Made by a program: the position numbers and the translations under genes | Origin: Wenyingzhuangia marina | Lineage (GTDB): Bacteria; Bacteroidota; Bacteroidia; Flavobacteriales; Flavobacteriaceae | Assembly: GCF_900130035.1 (NCBI RefSeq) | Contig: NZ_FQXQ01000004.1 | Span: 248,001 to 312,000, forward strand | Reading direction: 5' to 3' | DNA: 64,000 nucleotides | Shown here: in pieces, positions 8,938 to 21,118 of the stretch | How positions within the stretch are numbered: position 1 is the first letter of the stretch | How the letters are laid out: each line of letters begins with the position of its first letter | The notes under the pieces: model-generated | What the model was told of the DNA's origin: nothing | Databases searched by the model: none | The model's input: the letters and a program-made list of their open reading frames with translations, nothing else

Positions 8938-11900
8938 ATGGATTTTAAAAACAATTGTTCTTATTATTTACTCGTTGTTTGTTTTTTAATAACAAATATG
9001 TTGTCAGCACAAACATTTGAACATATAGAGCATTTAAACGGTTTACAAGATGTTGCAAAAAATAATGGAACAGCAGTAGCTGATTTTGATCAAGACGGTG
9101 ATTTAGATTTATTTGTGGTAGCAAAAGCAAAAGAAGACCCAAGTATTAGTAAAACCAAAAGTAGGTTGTTTAGTAATAATAATGATGGGACTTTTACTGA
9201 TGTAACAAATACCTCGGGATTGGTAAACCTATTTACTAACACTGAAAACGCAGAACCTAGCGAAACTCTAGTAGGATATAAATTTGGTGCTTTTTGGGGA
9301 GATTATGACAATGATGGTTTTCCAGATTTATTTATGACACACATAAATAAAATACAATTATTTCATAATGAACAGAATGGTACTTTTAAAGATGTTACAG
9401 ATTTAGTTGGACTTAAAAAATATAATAACTGTATAAACACGGATGCCACTTGGTTCGATTATAACAATGATGGTTATCTTGATATATATGTTTCAGATTG
9501 GAGTAATGACCTTGCAGGTAATAAATTATATAGGAATAATGGTGATAATACATTTACCGATGTTAGTGATATATTTCAAAGTCCTATTAAAAAACACTCT
9601 TACCAAAGCATACCATTTGATTTTAATAACGATGGTTGGATGGATTTATATGTTGCTAATGATTATAGCACAGAAACGAATGACCTTTTTATTAATAATG
9701 GAGGTTCTGGTTTTGTAGAACAAGCAGAGAAATACAATTTAAATCGTTCTCTAAATGATATGGGAATTGCCATTGGGGATTATAACAATGATGGTTTTTT
9801 TGATTTTTATGTTACGGCAATAGTAAGTAACGGACTTTTACATAATCAAGGTAATAATATTTATAGAGATAGGGCCATTGAACTAGGCGTTGCAGATGCA
9901 GGTTGGGCTTGGGGTGTTACTTTTTCAGATTTTGATTTAGATAGAGATGAAGATTTATATGTAGTTGGTGGTTGGGAAGATAGTTTTTATTCTCAAGATA
10001 GATATAGAAACAAATATTACGAGAACATATTAAATAGAGGGCATTCAGGTTTTATAGATAGTTCGGATAAGAGTAAGTTGGGAGAGATAACAATAAGTGT
10101 TTCTCAATCTATTTTTGACTATGATAATGATGGTGACTTGGATGCCTTTATCACAAATAATGATGGGCCATCTTATTTTTATGAGAACAAAACCTTAGAT
10201 TTTACGAATCAAAGTTTAGGACAGCCTAATTGGTTTAAAGTAAAATTAGAGGGTACAGTATCAAATAGAGATGCTATTGGAACTAAGTTGTCTATAAAAA
10301 CAGTTAGTGGAACATTACATAGATATTATACTGGTAAAGGTTTTTTATCACAAAGTTTACAATCTGTTCATTTTGGATTGGGATCAGATAATGAGATTTT
10401 AGAATTAAATATTACTTGGCCATCCGGTGCAATAGAAACATTTAAGAATATATCAGTAAATAAAACTGTTTTGGTAAAAGAGGGTGTTGGTATAGAGGCT
10501 TATAATAGTTTACCTAGTGTAAAAGTTTATGGTTGTACGGACCCCAATTCTTGTAATTACAATCCAAATGCTACGATTAGTGATGGAAAATGTACCTATT
10601 TAGAAGGAGGGCATATTTCTGGTAAAAAGAATGTAATTCAAGAAAATATTGAAGTTTACTCTTATAATTTACCAGAAGGATCTAGAGCGGATTGGGATAT
10701 TATTGGAGGTGAAATTTTAGAAATATCAGATGAAGGTGTTTTAACAGTAAAGTGGGGCAGTCCTGGTACAGGAGTTTTAAAGGTAGTAGAATCGAATGAT
10801 TATTGTGTGAGTGAATCAAAAGAGTTTACAGTTAGTATATACAAAGATGTAGTAGATACGACCAATCCTCATTCAGTAGCAAGAATATGGAATGAGACTT
10901 TATTATCATTAATACGAAAAGATTATGCAAGACCTACGGTACATGCAAGAAATTTATTTCATACAAGTATTGCTATGTATGATGCATGGGCAGTTTATGA
11001 TGAATCGGCATTGACTTATTTACTAGGAAATACCATTCATGGTTTTAGTAGTGAATTTGATGGTTTTAGTACCTTAGAATACATAAAAAAAGCTAGAGAG
11101 AAAACGATAAGCTATGCTATGTATAGATTATTATCTCACAGATTTAAACATGCTCCGAACCCAATATTGTCTCAATCTATTATAGATGCTACAATGACAG
11201 AGTTAGGTTATGATAGTTCTATTACAGATGTTGATTATAGTACAGGAAATCCTATTGCTTTAGGGAATTATATTGCTACACAAGTAATAAATTACGGATT
11301 ACAAGATGGTTCAAATGAAGAAGAGTTATATGCTAATAAGTTCTATCAGCCAGTTAATCAACCTCTAGATCTATCAAACCCTAAAAGTTTAGAAAATATA
11401 GACCCTAATAGATGGCAACCTTTAAGCTTTAATACATTTATAGATCAGAGTGGAAATGTAATAGGAGGAGTTACTCCAGGTTTCTTAGGTCCAGAATGGG
11501 GAAATGTTTTACCTTTTTCACTATCCGAACAAGACAAATCTGTTTACAGTAGATCAGGACATGATTATGCAGTGTATCATGACCCCGGAGCTCCTCCGGT
11601 TATTTCTGATGATGAATATAAGTGGGCATTTAGTTTAGTATCTAAATGGGGATCTCATTTAGACCCTACCGATGGAGTGATGTGGGATGTTTCCCCAAAA
11701 TCTATAGGTAATATTGATTTTGAAGAGTTACCAACCAGTTTTACTGATTATGCTAAGTTTTATAAAGAGGTTGCAGGTGGTGATATTGGAAAAGGAAGGT
11801 TTTTAAACCCTGTAACGCAAACATCTTATCAGGAACAATGGGTTCCTAGAGGAGACTATACAAGAGTTTTGGCAGAATTTTGGGCAGACGGACCAGATTC

Positions 11901-12960
11901 AGAAACACCACCAGGTCATTGGTTCACAATCTTAAATTATGTAAATGATCATAAACTATTGGTAAAAAAACTAAATGGTCAGGGAAAAGTTTTAGACAAT
12001 TTAGAATGGGATGTTAAGTCGTATTTTATATTAGGAGGAACGATGCATGATGTAGCGGTAGCGGCATGGGGAATAAAAGGTTGGTACGACTATATTCGAC
12101 CTATATCAGCCATACGCTACATGTCAGAAAAAGGACAAAGTAGTGATCCATCAAAACCTAATTATCATAAAGACGGAATTCCATTACAAACAGGATTGAT
12201 AGAAGTTATAAAAGAAGGAGACCCTTTGGCAGGAGAAAATAATATAAATGTTGGAAAAATAAAGTTGTTTTCATGGAGGGGACATAAATTTATAGAAGAC
12301 CCAGCGGTGGATGAAGCAGGTGTTGGTTGGATTTTAGCAAAAGATTGGTGGCCATATCAAAGACCAACTTTTGTAACCCCACCATTTGCAGGTTATGTTT
12401 CAGGTCATTCAACTTATTCAAGAGCCGCAGCAGAAGTGATGACAGCATTAACGGGAGATGAATATTTTCCTGGAGGTTATGGAGAGTTTATTGCTAAGAA
12501 AAATGAGTTTTTGGTTTTTGAGGAAGGACCATCAGTAGATGTAAAACTACAATGGGCTACTTATAGAGATGCTTCAGATCAATGTAGTTTATCAAGAATA
12601 TGGGGAGGGATTCATCCTCCTTTAGATGATATTCCAGGTAGGATTATAGGAGAGGAAATAGGTATAGAATCTTATAAATATGCGACTAGTTTTTTTAATA
12701 AGAAAACTGTAGATGATAACACAAGAATAGAGGTAAGTCCCAATACGCTTAGAGAGGGTATAAGAGAGGTTGAAGTAAAAAATGTATTAGAGGATAGTAC
12801 TATCTATCTGTATAATATAAATGGAAAATTTTTAGAGGTTTTAAGCAAGGAGTATAATTCAAGGACTAATAGTTATGTTGTAAGGCTTCCTGTATCATTA
12901 TCAGCAGGAATCTATATTTTAAAAGTAAATAATCAATCTAGTAAAATAATCGTTTTATAG
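8938..12960 (+). CDS. T9SS-exported FG-GAP/ASPIC-UnbV protein with vanadium-haloperoxidase-like (PAP2) domain, copy 1
   Basis: 1340 residues, signal peptide ending LSA-Q (about 24). Residues 49-402 hold seven DxDxDG-type Ca-binding loops (at 49, 122, 174, 228, 281, 331, 394), an FG-GAP/VCBS beta-propeller. An ASPIC/UnbV domain spans about 425-515, then a GCTDPNSCNYNPNA motif (532-545). Residues about 645-1255 form a vanadium-dependent haloperoxidase/PAP2-type domain with the full signature: K1135-x6-R1142-P1143, S1155-G1156-H1157, R1220-x5-H1226-x3-D1230, equivalent to the vanadate/phosphate pocket. A T9SS sorting domain closes the protein (about 1263-1340). Likely on the cell surface. Whether it oxidises halides or is a phosphatase cannot be settled from motifs. 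The last 2.95 kb is nearly identical to the next gene, 15 bp downstream. Confidence 0.85.
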   Translation: MDFKNNCSYYLLVVCFLITNMLSAQTFEHIEHLNGLQDVAKNNGTAVADFDQDGDLDLFVVAKAKEDPSISKTKSRLFSNNNDGTFTDVTNTSGLVNLFTNTENAEPSETLVGYKFGAFWGDYDNDGFPDLFMTHINKIQLFHNEQNGTFKDVTDLVGLKKYNNCINTDATWFDYNNDGYLDIYVSDWSNDLAGNKLYRNNGDNTFTDVSDIFQSPIKKHSYQSIPFDFNNDGWMDLYVANDYSTETNDLFINNGGSGFVEQAEKYNLNRSLNDMGIAIGDYNNDGFFDFYVTAIVSNGLLHNQGNNIYRDRAIELGVADAGWAWGVTFSDFDLDRDEDLYVVGGWEDSFYSQDRYRNKYYENILNRGHSGFIDSSDKSKLGEITISVSQSIFDYDNDGDLDAFITNNDGPSYFYENKTLDFTNQSLGQPNWFKVKLEGTVSNRDAIGTKLSIKTVSGTLHRYYTGKGFLSQSLQSVHFGLGSDNEILELNITWPSGAIETFKNISVNKTVLVKEGVGIEAYNSLPSVKVYGCTDPNSCNYNPNATISDGKCTYLEGGHISGKKNVIQENIEVYSYNLPEGSRADWDIIGGEILEISDEGVLTVKWGSPGTGVLKVVESNDYCVSESKEFTVSIYKDVVDTTNPHSVARIWNETLLSLIRKDYARPTVHARNLFHTSIAMYDAWAVYDESALTYLLGNTIHGFSSEFDGFSTLEYIKKAREKTISYAMYRLLSHRFKHAPNPILSQSIIDATMTELGYDSSITDVDYSTGNPIALGNYIATQVINYGLQDGSNEEELYANKFYQPVNQPLDLSNPKSLENIDPNRWQPLSFNTFIDQSGNVIGGVTPGFLGPEWGNVLPFSLSEQDKSVYSRSGHDYAVYHDPGAPPVISDDEYKWAFSLVSKWGSHLDPTDGVMWDVSPKSIGNIDFEELPTSFTDYAKFYKEVAGGDIGKGRFLNPVTQTSYQEQWVPRGDYTRVLAEFWADGPDSETPPGHWFTILNYVNDHKLLVKKLNGQGKVLDNLEWDVKSYFILGGTMHDVAVAAWGIKGWYDYIRPISAIRYMSEKGQSSDPSKPNYHKDGIPLQTGLIEVIKEGDPLAGENNINVGKIKLFSWRGHKFIEDPAVDEAGVGWILAKDWWPYQRPTFVTPPFAGYVSGHSTYSRAAAEVMTALTGDEYFPGGYGEFIAKKNEFLVFEEGPSVDVKLQWATYRDASDQCSLSRIWGGIHPPLDDIPGRIIGEEIGIESYKYATSFFNKKTVDDNTRIEVSPNTLREGIREVEVKNVLEDSTIYLYNINGKFLEVLSKEYNSRTNSYVVRLPVSLSAGIYILKVNNQSSKIIVL
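10009..12960 (+). repeat. Near-identical 2952-bp direct repeat, unit A
   Basis: Matches 14044-16995 at a constant offset of 4035 bp. Comparing line by line I found two differences, both silent third- or first-position changes near the 3-prime end: T at 12717 versus C at 16752 (GAT/GAC) and C at 12808 versus T at 16843 (CTG/TTG). Identity begins abruptly inside the last propeller region and ends with the stop codon. Confidence 0.95.
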
Positions 12961-12975
12961 AAATAAAAGAGATTT

Positions 12976-15900
12976 ATGATTAAAGTTAAAATATACTTTT
13001 TTTTATGTTTTTTTTTAGGAATAACATGTGTGATTTATTCGCAAACATTTGAACATATAGAGTATTTAAATGGCTTACAAGATGTTGCAAAAAATAATGG
13101 AACAGCAGTAGCTGATTTTGATCAAGACGGTGATTTAGATTTGTTTGTGGTAGCAAAAGCACAAGATAAAAGTGATGCTAATGTTACGGCAAGTAAATTG
13201 TTTAAAAATAATAATGATGGGACTTTTACTGATGTAACACAATCTTCAGGTTTAGTTAACTTGTTTCCTTTAGATGAAATAGGAGAGGTTTCTGATGCCT
13301 TAACAGGGTATAAGTTTGGTGTGTTTTGGGGAGATTATGATAATGATGGTTTTCCTGATATATTTATGACTCACACTAATAAAATGCAGTTGTTTCATAA
13401 TCAACAAGATGGAACATTTCAAGAGGTTACAGAACAAGCAGGAATTAAAAAGTACAATGATTGTATTAATACAGGAGCTACTTGGTTTGATTATAATAAT
13501 GATGGTTTTATAGATGTTTATGTGTCCGATTGGGATGGTGATTGTGAAGGTAATCGTCTATATAAAAATAAGGGGAATGGAACTTTTGAAGATGTGAGTA
13601 ATATTTTTCAGGGACTTTCTAGTGCACACTCGTATCAAAGTATTCCTTTTGATTTTAATGATGACGGATGGTTAGATTTATATGTCTTAAACGATTTTCC
13701 ATTAAATCAAGGAGGAGCTAATGATTTATTCATTAATCATAATGGGGAATTCTTTACAGAGGAAGCAGATAGCTATCATTTAGACATTGCAAGAGGAGAT
13801 ATGGGAGCAGCTGTTGGCGATTATAATAATGATGGGGAGTTTGAATTTTATATTGCTACAATAGGTAATAATGCATTATTTGAAAAACAAACAGATAATA
13901 CCTATAAAGACCTTTCTAGGGAACATAAAGTATATAATGCAGGTTGGGCTTGGGGTGTTACTTTTTCAGATTTTGATTTAGACCGTGATGAAGACTTATA
14001 TATTGTAAATGGATTTGATTATCCTAATGCTGGAATTGGGAACAACAAATATTACGAGAACATATTAAATAGAGGGCATTCAGGTTTTATAGATAGTTCG
14101 GATAAGAGTAAGTTGGGAGAGATAACAATAAGTGTTTCTCAATCTATTTTTGACTATGATAATGATGGTGACTTGGATGCCTTTATCACAAATAATGATG
14201 GGCCATCTTATTTTTATGAGAACAAAACCTTAGATTTTACGAATCAAAGTTTAGGACAGCCTAATTGGTTTAAAGTAAAATTAGAGGGTACAGTATCAAA
14301 TAGAGATGCTATTGGAACTAAGTTGTCTATAAAAACAGTTAGTGGAACATTACATAGATATTATACTGGTAAAGGTTTTTTATCACAAAGTTTACAATCT
14401 GTTCATTTTGGATTGGGATCAGATAATGAGATTTTAGAATTAAATATTACTTGGCCATCCGGTGCAATAGAAACATTTAAGAATATATCAGTAAATAAAA
14501 CTGTTTTGGTAAAAGAGGGTGTTGGTATAGAGGCTTATAATAGTTTACCTAGTGTAAAAGTTTATGGTTGTACGGACCCCAATTCTTGTAATTACAATCC
14601 AAATGCTACGATTAGTGATGGAAAATGTACCTATTTAGAAGGAGGGCATATTTCTGGTAAAAAGAATGTAATTCAAGAAAATATTGAAGTTTACTCTTAT
14701 AATTTACCAGAAGGATCTAGAGCGGATTGGGATATTATTGGAGGTGAAATTTTAGAAATATCAGATGAAGGTGTTTTAACAGTAAAGTGGGGCAGTCCTG
14801 GTACAGGAGTTTTAAAGGTAGTAGAATCGAATGATTATTGTGTGAGTGAATCAAAAGAGTTTACAGTTAGTATATACAAAGATGTAGTAGATACGACCAA
14901 TCCTCATTCAGTAGCAAGAATATGGAATGAGACTTTATTATCATTAATACGAAAAGATTATGCAAGACCTACGGTACATGCAAGAAATTTATTTCATACA
15001 AGTATTGCTATGTATGATGCATGGGCAGTTTATGATGAATCGGCATTGACTTATTTACTAGGAAATACCATTCATGGTTTTAGTAGTGAATTTGATGGTT
15101 TTAGTACCTTAGAATACATAAAAAAAGCTAGAGAGAAAACGATAAGCTATGCTATGTATAGATTATTATCTCACAGATTTAAACATGCTCCGAACCCAAT
15201 ATTGTCTCAATCTATTATAGATGCTACAATGACAGAGTTAGGTTATGATAGTTCTATTACAGATGTTGATTATAGTACAGGAAATCCTATTGCTTTAGGG
15301 AATTATATTGCTACACAAGTAATAAATTACGGATTACAAGATGGTTCAAATGAAGAAGAGTTATATGCTAATAAGTTCTATCAGCCAGTTAATCAACCTC
15401 TAGATCTATCAAACCCTAAAAGTTTAGAAAATATAGACCCTAATAGATGGCAACCTTTAAGCTTTAATACATTTATAGATCAGAGTGGAAATGTAATAGG
15501 AGGAGTTACTCCAGGTTTCTTAGGTCCAGAATGGGGAAATGTTTTACCTTTTTCACTATCCGAACAAGACAAATCTGTTTACAGTAGATCAGGACATGAT
15601 TATGCAGTGTATCATGACCCCGGAGCTCCTCCGGTTATTTCTGATGATGAATATAAGTGGGCATTTAGTTTAGTATCTAAATGGGGATCTCATTTAGACC
15701 CTACCGATGGAGTGATGTGGGATGTTTCCCCAAAATCTATAGGTAATATTGATTTTGAAGAGTTACCAACCAGTTTTACTGATTATGCTAAGTTTTATAA
15801 AGAGGTTGCAGGTGGTGATATTGGAAAAGGAAGGTTTTTAAACCCTGTAACGCAAACATCTTATCAGGAACAATGGGTTCCTAGAGGAGACTATACAAGA

Positions 15901-16995
15901 GTTTTGGCAGAATTTTGGGCAGACGGACCAGATTCAGAAACACCACCAGGTCATTGGTTCACAATCTTAAATTATGTAAATGATCATAAACTATTGGTAA
16001 AAAAACTAAATGGTCAGGGAAAAGTTTTAGACAATTTAGAATGGGATGTTAAGTCGTATTTTATATTAGGAGGAACGATGCATGATGTAGCGGTAGCGGC
16101 ATGGGGAATAAAAGGTTGGTACGACTATATTCGACCTATATCAGCCATACGCTACATGTCAGAAAAAGGACAAAGTAGTGATCCATCAAAACCTAATTAT
16201 CATAAAGACGGAATTCCATTACAAACAGGATTGATAGAAGTTATAAAAGAAGGAGACCCTTTGGCAGGAGAAAATAATATAAATGTTGGAAAAATAAAGT
16301 TGTTTTCATGGAGGGGACATAAATTTATAGAAGACCCAGCGGTGGATGAAGCAGGTGTTGGTTGGATTTTAGCAAAAGATTGGTGGCCATATCAAAGACC
16401 AACTTTTGTAACCCCACCATTTGCAGGTTATGTTTCAGGTCATTCAACTTATTCAAGAGCCGCAGCAGAAGTGATGACAGCATTAACGGGAGATGAATAT
16501 TTTCCTGGAGGTTATGGAGAGTTTATTGCTAAGAAAAATGAGTTTTTGGTTTTTGAGGAAGGACCATCAGTAGATGTAAAACTACAATGGGCTACTTATA
16601 GAGATGCTTCAGATCAATGTAGTTTATCAAGAATATGGGGAGGGATTCATCCTCCTTTAGATGATATTCCAGGTAGGATTATAGGAGAGGAAATAGGTAT
16701 AGAATCTTATAAATATGCGACTAGTTTTTTTAATAAGAAAACTGTAGATGACAACACAAGAATAGAGGTAAGTCCCAATACGCTTAGAGAGGGTATAAGA
16801 GAGGTTGAAGTAAAAAATGTATTAGAGGATAGTACTATCTATTTGTATAATATAAATGGAAAATTTTTAGAGGTTTTAAGCAAGGAGTATAATTCAAGGA
16901 CTAATAGTTATGTTGTAAGGCTTCCTGTATCATTATCAGCAGGAATCTATATTTTAAAAGTAAATAATCAATCTAGTAAAATAATCGTTTTATAG
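12976..16995 (+). CDS. T9SS-exported FG-GAP/ASPIC-UnbV protein with vanadium-haloperoxidase-like (PAP2) domain, copy 2
   Basis: 1339 residues with the same order of parts as copy 1: signal peptide (ending VIYS-Q), seven-loop Ca-binding propeller, ASPIC/UnbV, GCTDPNSCNYNPNA motif, haloperoxidase/PAP2 signature and T9SS tail. All pocket residues are kept, one position lower than in copy 1 (K1134, R1141, H1156, R1219, H1225). From about residue 357 to the end the protein is identical to copy 1. The signal peptide and propeller blades 2-6 differ (by eye about 60-65 percent identity), with insertions and deletions in loops. The first blade and the GWAWGVTFSDFDLD stretch are again near-identical. 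It starts 15 bp after copy 1, so the two are probably cotranscribed. The pattern points to recent duplication or gene conversion. Confidence 0.85.
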   Translation: MIKVKIYFFLCFFLGITCVIYSQTFEHIEYLNGLQDVAKNNGTAVADFDQDGDLDLFVVAKAQDKSDANVTASKLFKNNNDGTFTDVTQSSGLVNLFPLDEIGEVSDALTGYKFGVFWGDYDNDGFPDIFMTHTNKMQLFHNQQDGTFQEVTEQAGIKKYNDCINTGATWFDYNNDGFIDVYVSDWDGDCEGNRLYKNKGNGTFEDVSNIFQGLSSAHSYQSIPFDFNDDGWLDLYVLNDFPLNQGGANDLFINHNGEFFTEEADSYHLDIARGDMGAAVGDYNNDGEFEFYIATIGNNALFEKQTDNTYKDLSREHKVYNAGWAWGVTFSDFDLDRDEDLYIVNGFDYPNAGIGNNKYYENILNRGHSGFIDSSDKSKLGEITISVSQSIFDYDNDGDLDAFITNNDGPSYFYENKTLDFTNQSLGQPNWFKVKLEGTVSNRDAIGTKLSIKTVSGTLHRYYTGKGFLSQSLQSVHFGLGSDNEILELNITWPSGAIETFKNISVNKTVLVKEGVGIEAYNSLPSVKVYGCTDPNSCNYNPNATISDGKCTYLEGGHISGKKNVIQENIEVYSYNLPEGSRADWDIIGGEILEISDEGVLTVKWGSPGTGVLKVVESNDYCVSESKEFTVSIYKDVVDTTNPHSVARIWNETLLSLIRKDYARPTVHARNLFHTSIAMYDAWAVYDESALTYLLGNTIHGFSSEFDGFSTLEYIKKAREKTISYAMYRLLSHRFKHAPNPILSQSIIDATMTELGYDSSITDVDYSTGNPIALGNYIATQVINYGLQDGSNEEELYANKFYQPVNQPLDLSNPKSLENIDPNRWQPLSFNTFIDQSGNVIGGVTPGFLGPEWGNVLPFSLSEQDKSVYSRSGHDYAVYHDPGAPPVISDDEYKWAFSLVSKWGSHLDPTDGVMWDVSPKSIGNIDFEELPTSFTDYAKFYKEVAGGDIGKGRFLNPVTQTSYQEQWVPRGDYTRVLAEFWADGPDSETPPGHWFTILNYVNDHKLLVKKLNGQGKVLDNLEWDVKSYFILGGTMHDVAVAAWGIKGWYDYIRPISAIRYMSEKGQSSDPSKPNYHKDGIPLQTGLIEVIKEGDPLAGENNINVGKIKLFSWRGHKFIEDPAVDEAGVGWILAKDWWPYQRPTFVTPPFAGYVSGHSTYSRAAAEVMTALTGDEYFPGGYGEFIAKKNEFLVFEEGPSVDVKLQWATYRDASDQCSLSRIWGGIHPPLDDIPGRIIGEEIGIESYKYATSFFNKKTVDDNTRIEVSPNTLREGIREVEVKNVLEDSTIYLYNINGKFLEVLSKEYNSRTNSYVVRLPVSLSAGIYILKVNNQSSKIIVL
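14044..16995 (+). repeat. Near-identical 2952-bp direct repeat, unit B
   Basis: Second unit of the tandem repeat described at 10009-12960. The two downstream flanks share little beyond the stop codon. No insertion sequence or inverted repeat borders the units, so the repeat is explained by gene duplication with homogenisation rather than by transposition. Confidence 0.95.
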
Positions 16996-17007
16996 GAATA
17001 AATTAAT

Positions 17008-17301
17008 ATGAAAAAAACAATCTTTTTTGAGATATCAACTCCAAAATATTTTTATTATTTATCACAACGACTTTATATGCTCAAAAAGAGCCATTAAGAA
17101 GTTTTCCTCTTATTTTTTGTAAGATTATTTGAATGTCCTTTTAAAGAATTAAAACAAGTAGATATAAATTATTTTTTATCTATAGACCTAGATAAATTAT
17201 TAGCTCTCTTATTTAAGAGAAGTGTGATTAAAATGAAAAAAAAGAACTTATACATTGTTGATTACATGGTTTTGGAAGCTGTAAATACAAAAAAAAAATA
17301 G
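17008..17301 (+). pseudogene. Decayed 5-prime fragment of a GH127/DUF1680-like gene
   Basis: An ATG at 17008 begins a basic, hydrophobic leader; in a neighbouring frame it continues TTTLYAQKEPLRSFPLIF, like a signal-peptide end and mature start. After a further frameshift near 17118, a 60-codon frame (17119-17301) reads VRLFECPFKELKQVDINYFL and then SIDLDKLLALLFKR. From memory of the family, GH127/DUF1680 proteins begin with FPLxxVRLLDGPFK, then xxxYLLxLDPDRLLAPFLKEAGL, so order and spacing fit well. The rest of the roughly 600-residue enzyme is absent. GH127 enzymes are beta-L-arabinofuranosidases, which would suit this locus. The fragment cannot be functional. Confidence 0.65.
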
Positions 17302-20690
<3,389 letters not shown>

Positions 20691-20718
20691 AAATGAATAT
20701 CAGATTGCTATGAAAAAA

Positions 20719-20752
20719 AACTCCTTAAATAGATTTAAGGAGTTTTTTTTTC
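20719..20752 (+). terminator. Rho-independent terminator of the GH2 gene
   Basis: Perfect 12-base stem AACTCCTTAAAT / ATTTAAGGAGTT with a two-base centre, followed by eight or more T residues. Confidence 0.85.
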
Positions 20753-21118
20753 ATATATAAGTTAAGAGTCTAAACTAAAATCATGTAATTTAGAAATTCC
20801 AGAAATCTCTCAATCTGCTTTATCTATATATAATCGGTAATATGGACTAATTCCATTTATGATTAAGTGATATATAATCAACATATAGTAATGAAAATGA
20901 ATATTTAAATTGATTGTCATGAATCATAAAAACGAGAATATTTAAACGTATTTGTATAAGAAAAAGTCGGTTTTGTATAAAGAATTAAAGTTACTAAAAT
21001 TTATTTTTGAAAGTGGTGAGATATATGGTTACTAATGTTTTTGTTGTTGAGTATTTAGTATATTAAGTATCATCATGTAAAAGTGATAATAAAATAAGTC
21101 ATATTTAAAATATAATCC
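20753..21118 (+). other. Intergenic region between the GH2 and GH29 genes
   Basis: About 366 bp of AT-rich DNA without a gene. Read on the minus strand, 20767-20824 gives a short gene-like string (EISGISKLHDFSLDS then stop) that may be the tail of a lost gene; it is too short to trust. The promoter of the GH29 gene should lie near its 3-prime part. Confidence 0.35.

Noticed and set aside
8751-8948. 65-codon frame starting at GTG before the first tandem gene
   Set aside because: It lacks an ATG and a clear leader, overlaps the true start at 8938 and has no recognisable motif.
8938-16995. Mobile element as the cause of the tandem repeat
   Set aside because: No transposase, terminal inverted repeat or target duplication borders the 2952-bp units; they begin and end within the genes.
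20767-20824. Minus-strand gene tail EISGISKLHDFSLDS
   Set aside because: Too short, with a stop just upstream; kept only as a note in the intergenic entry.
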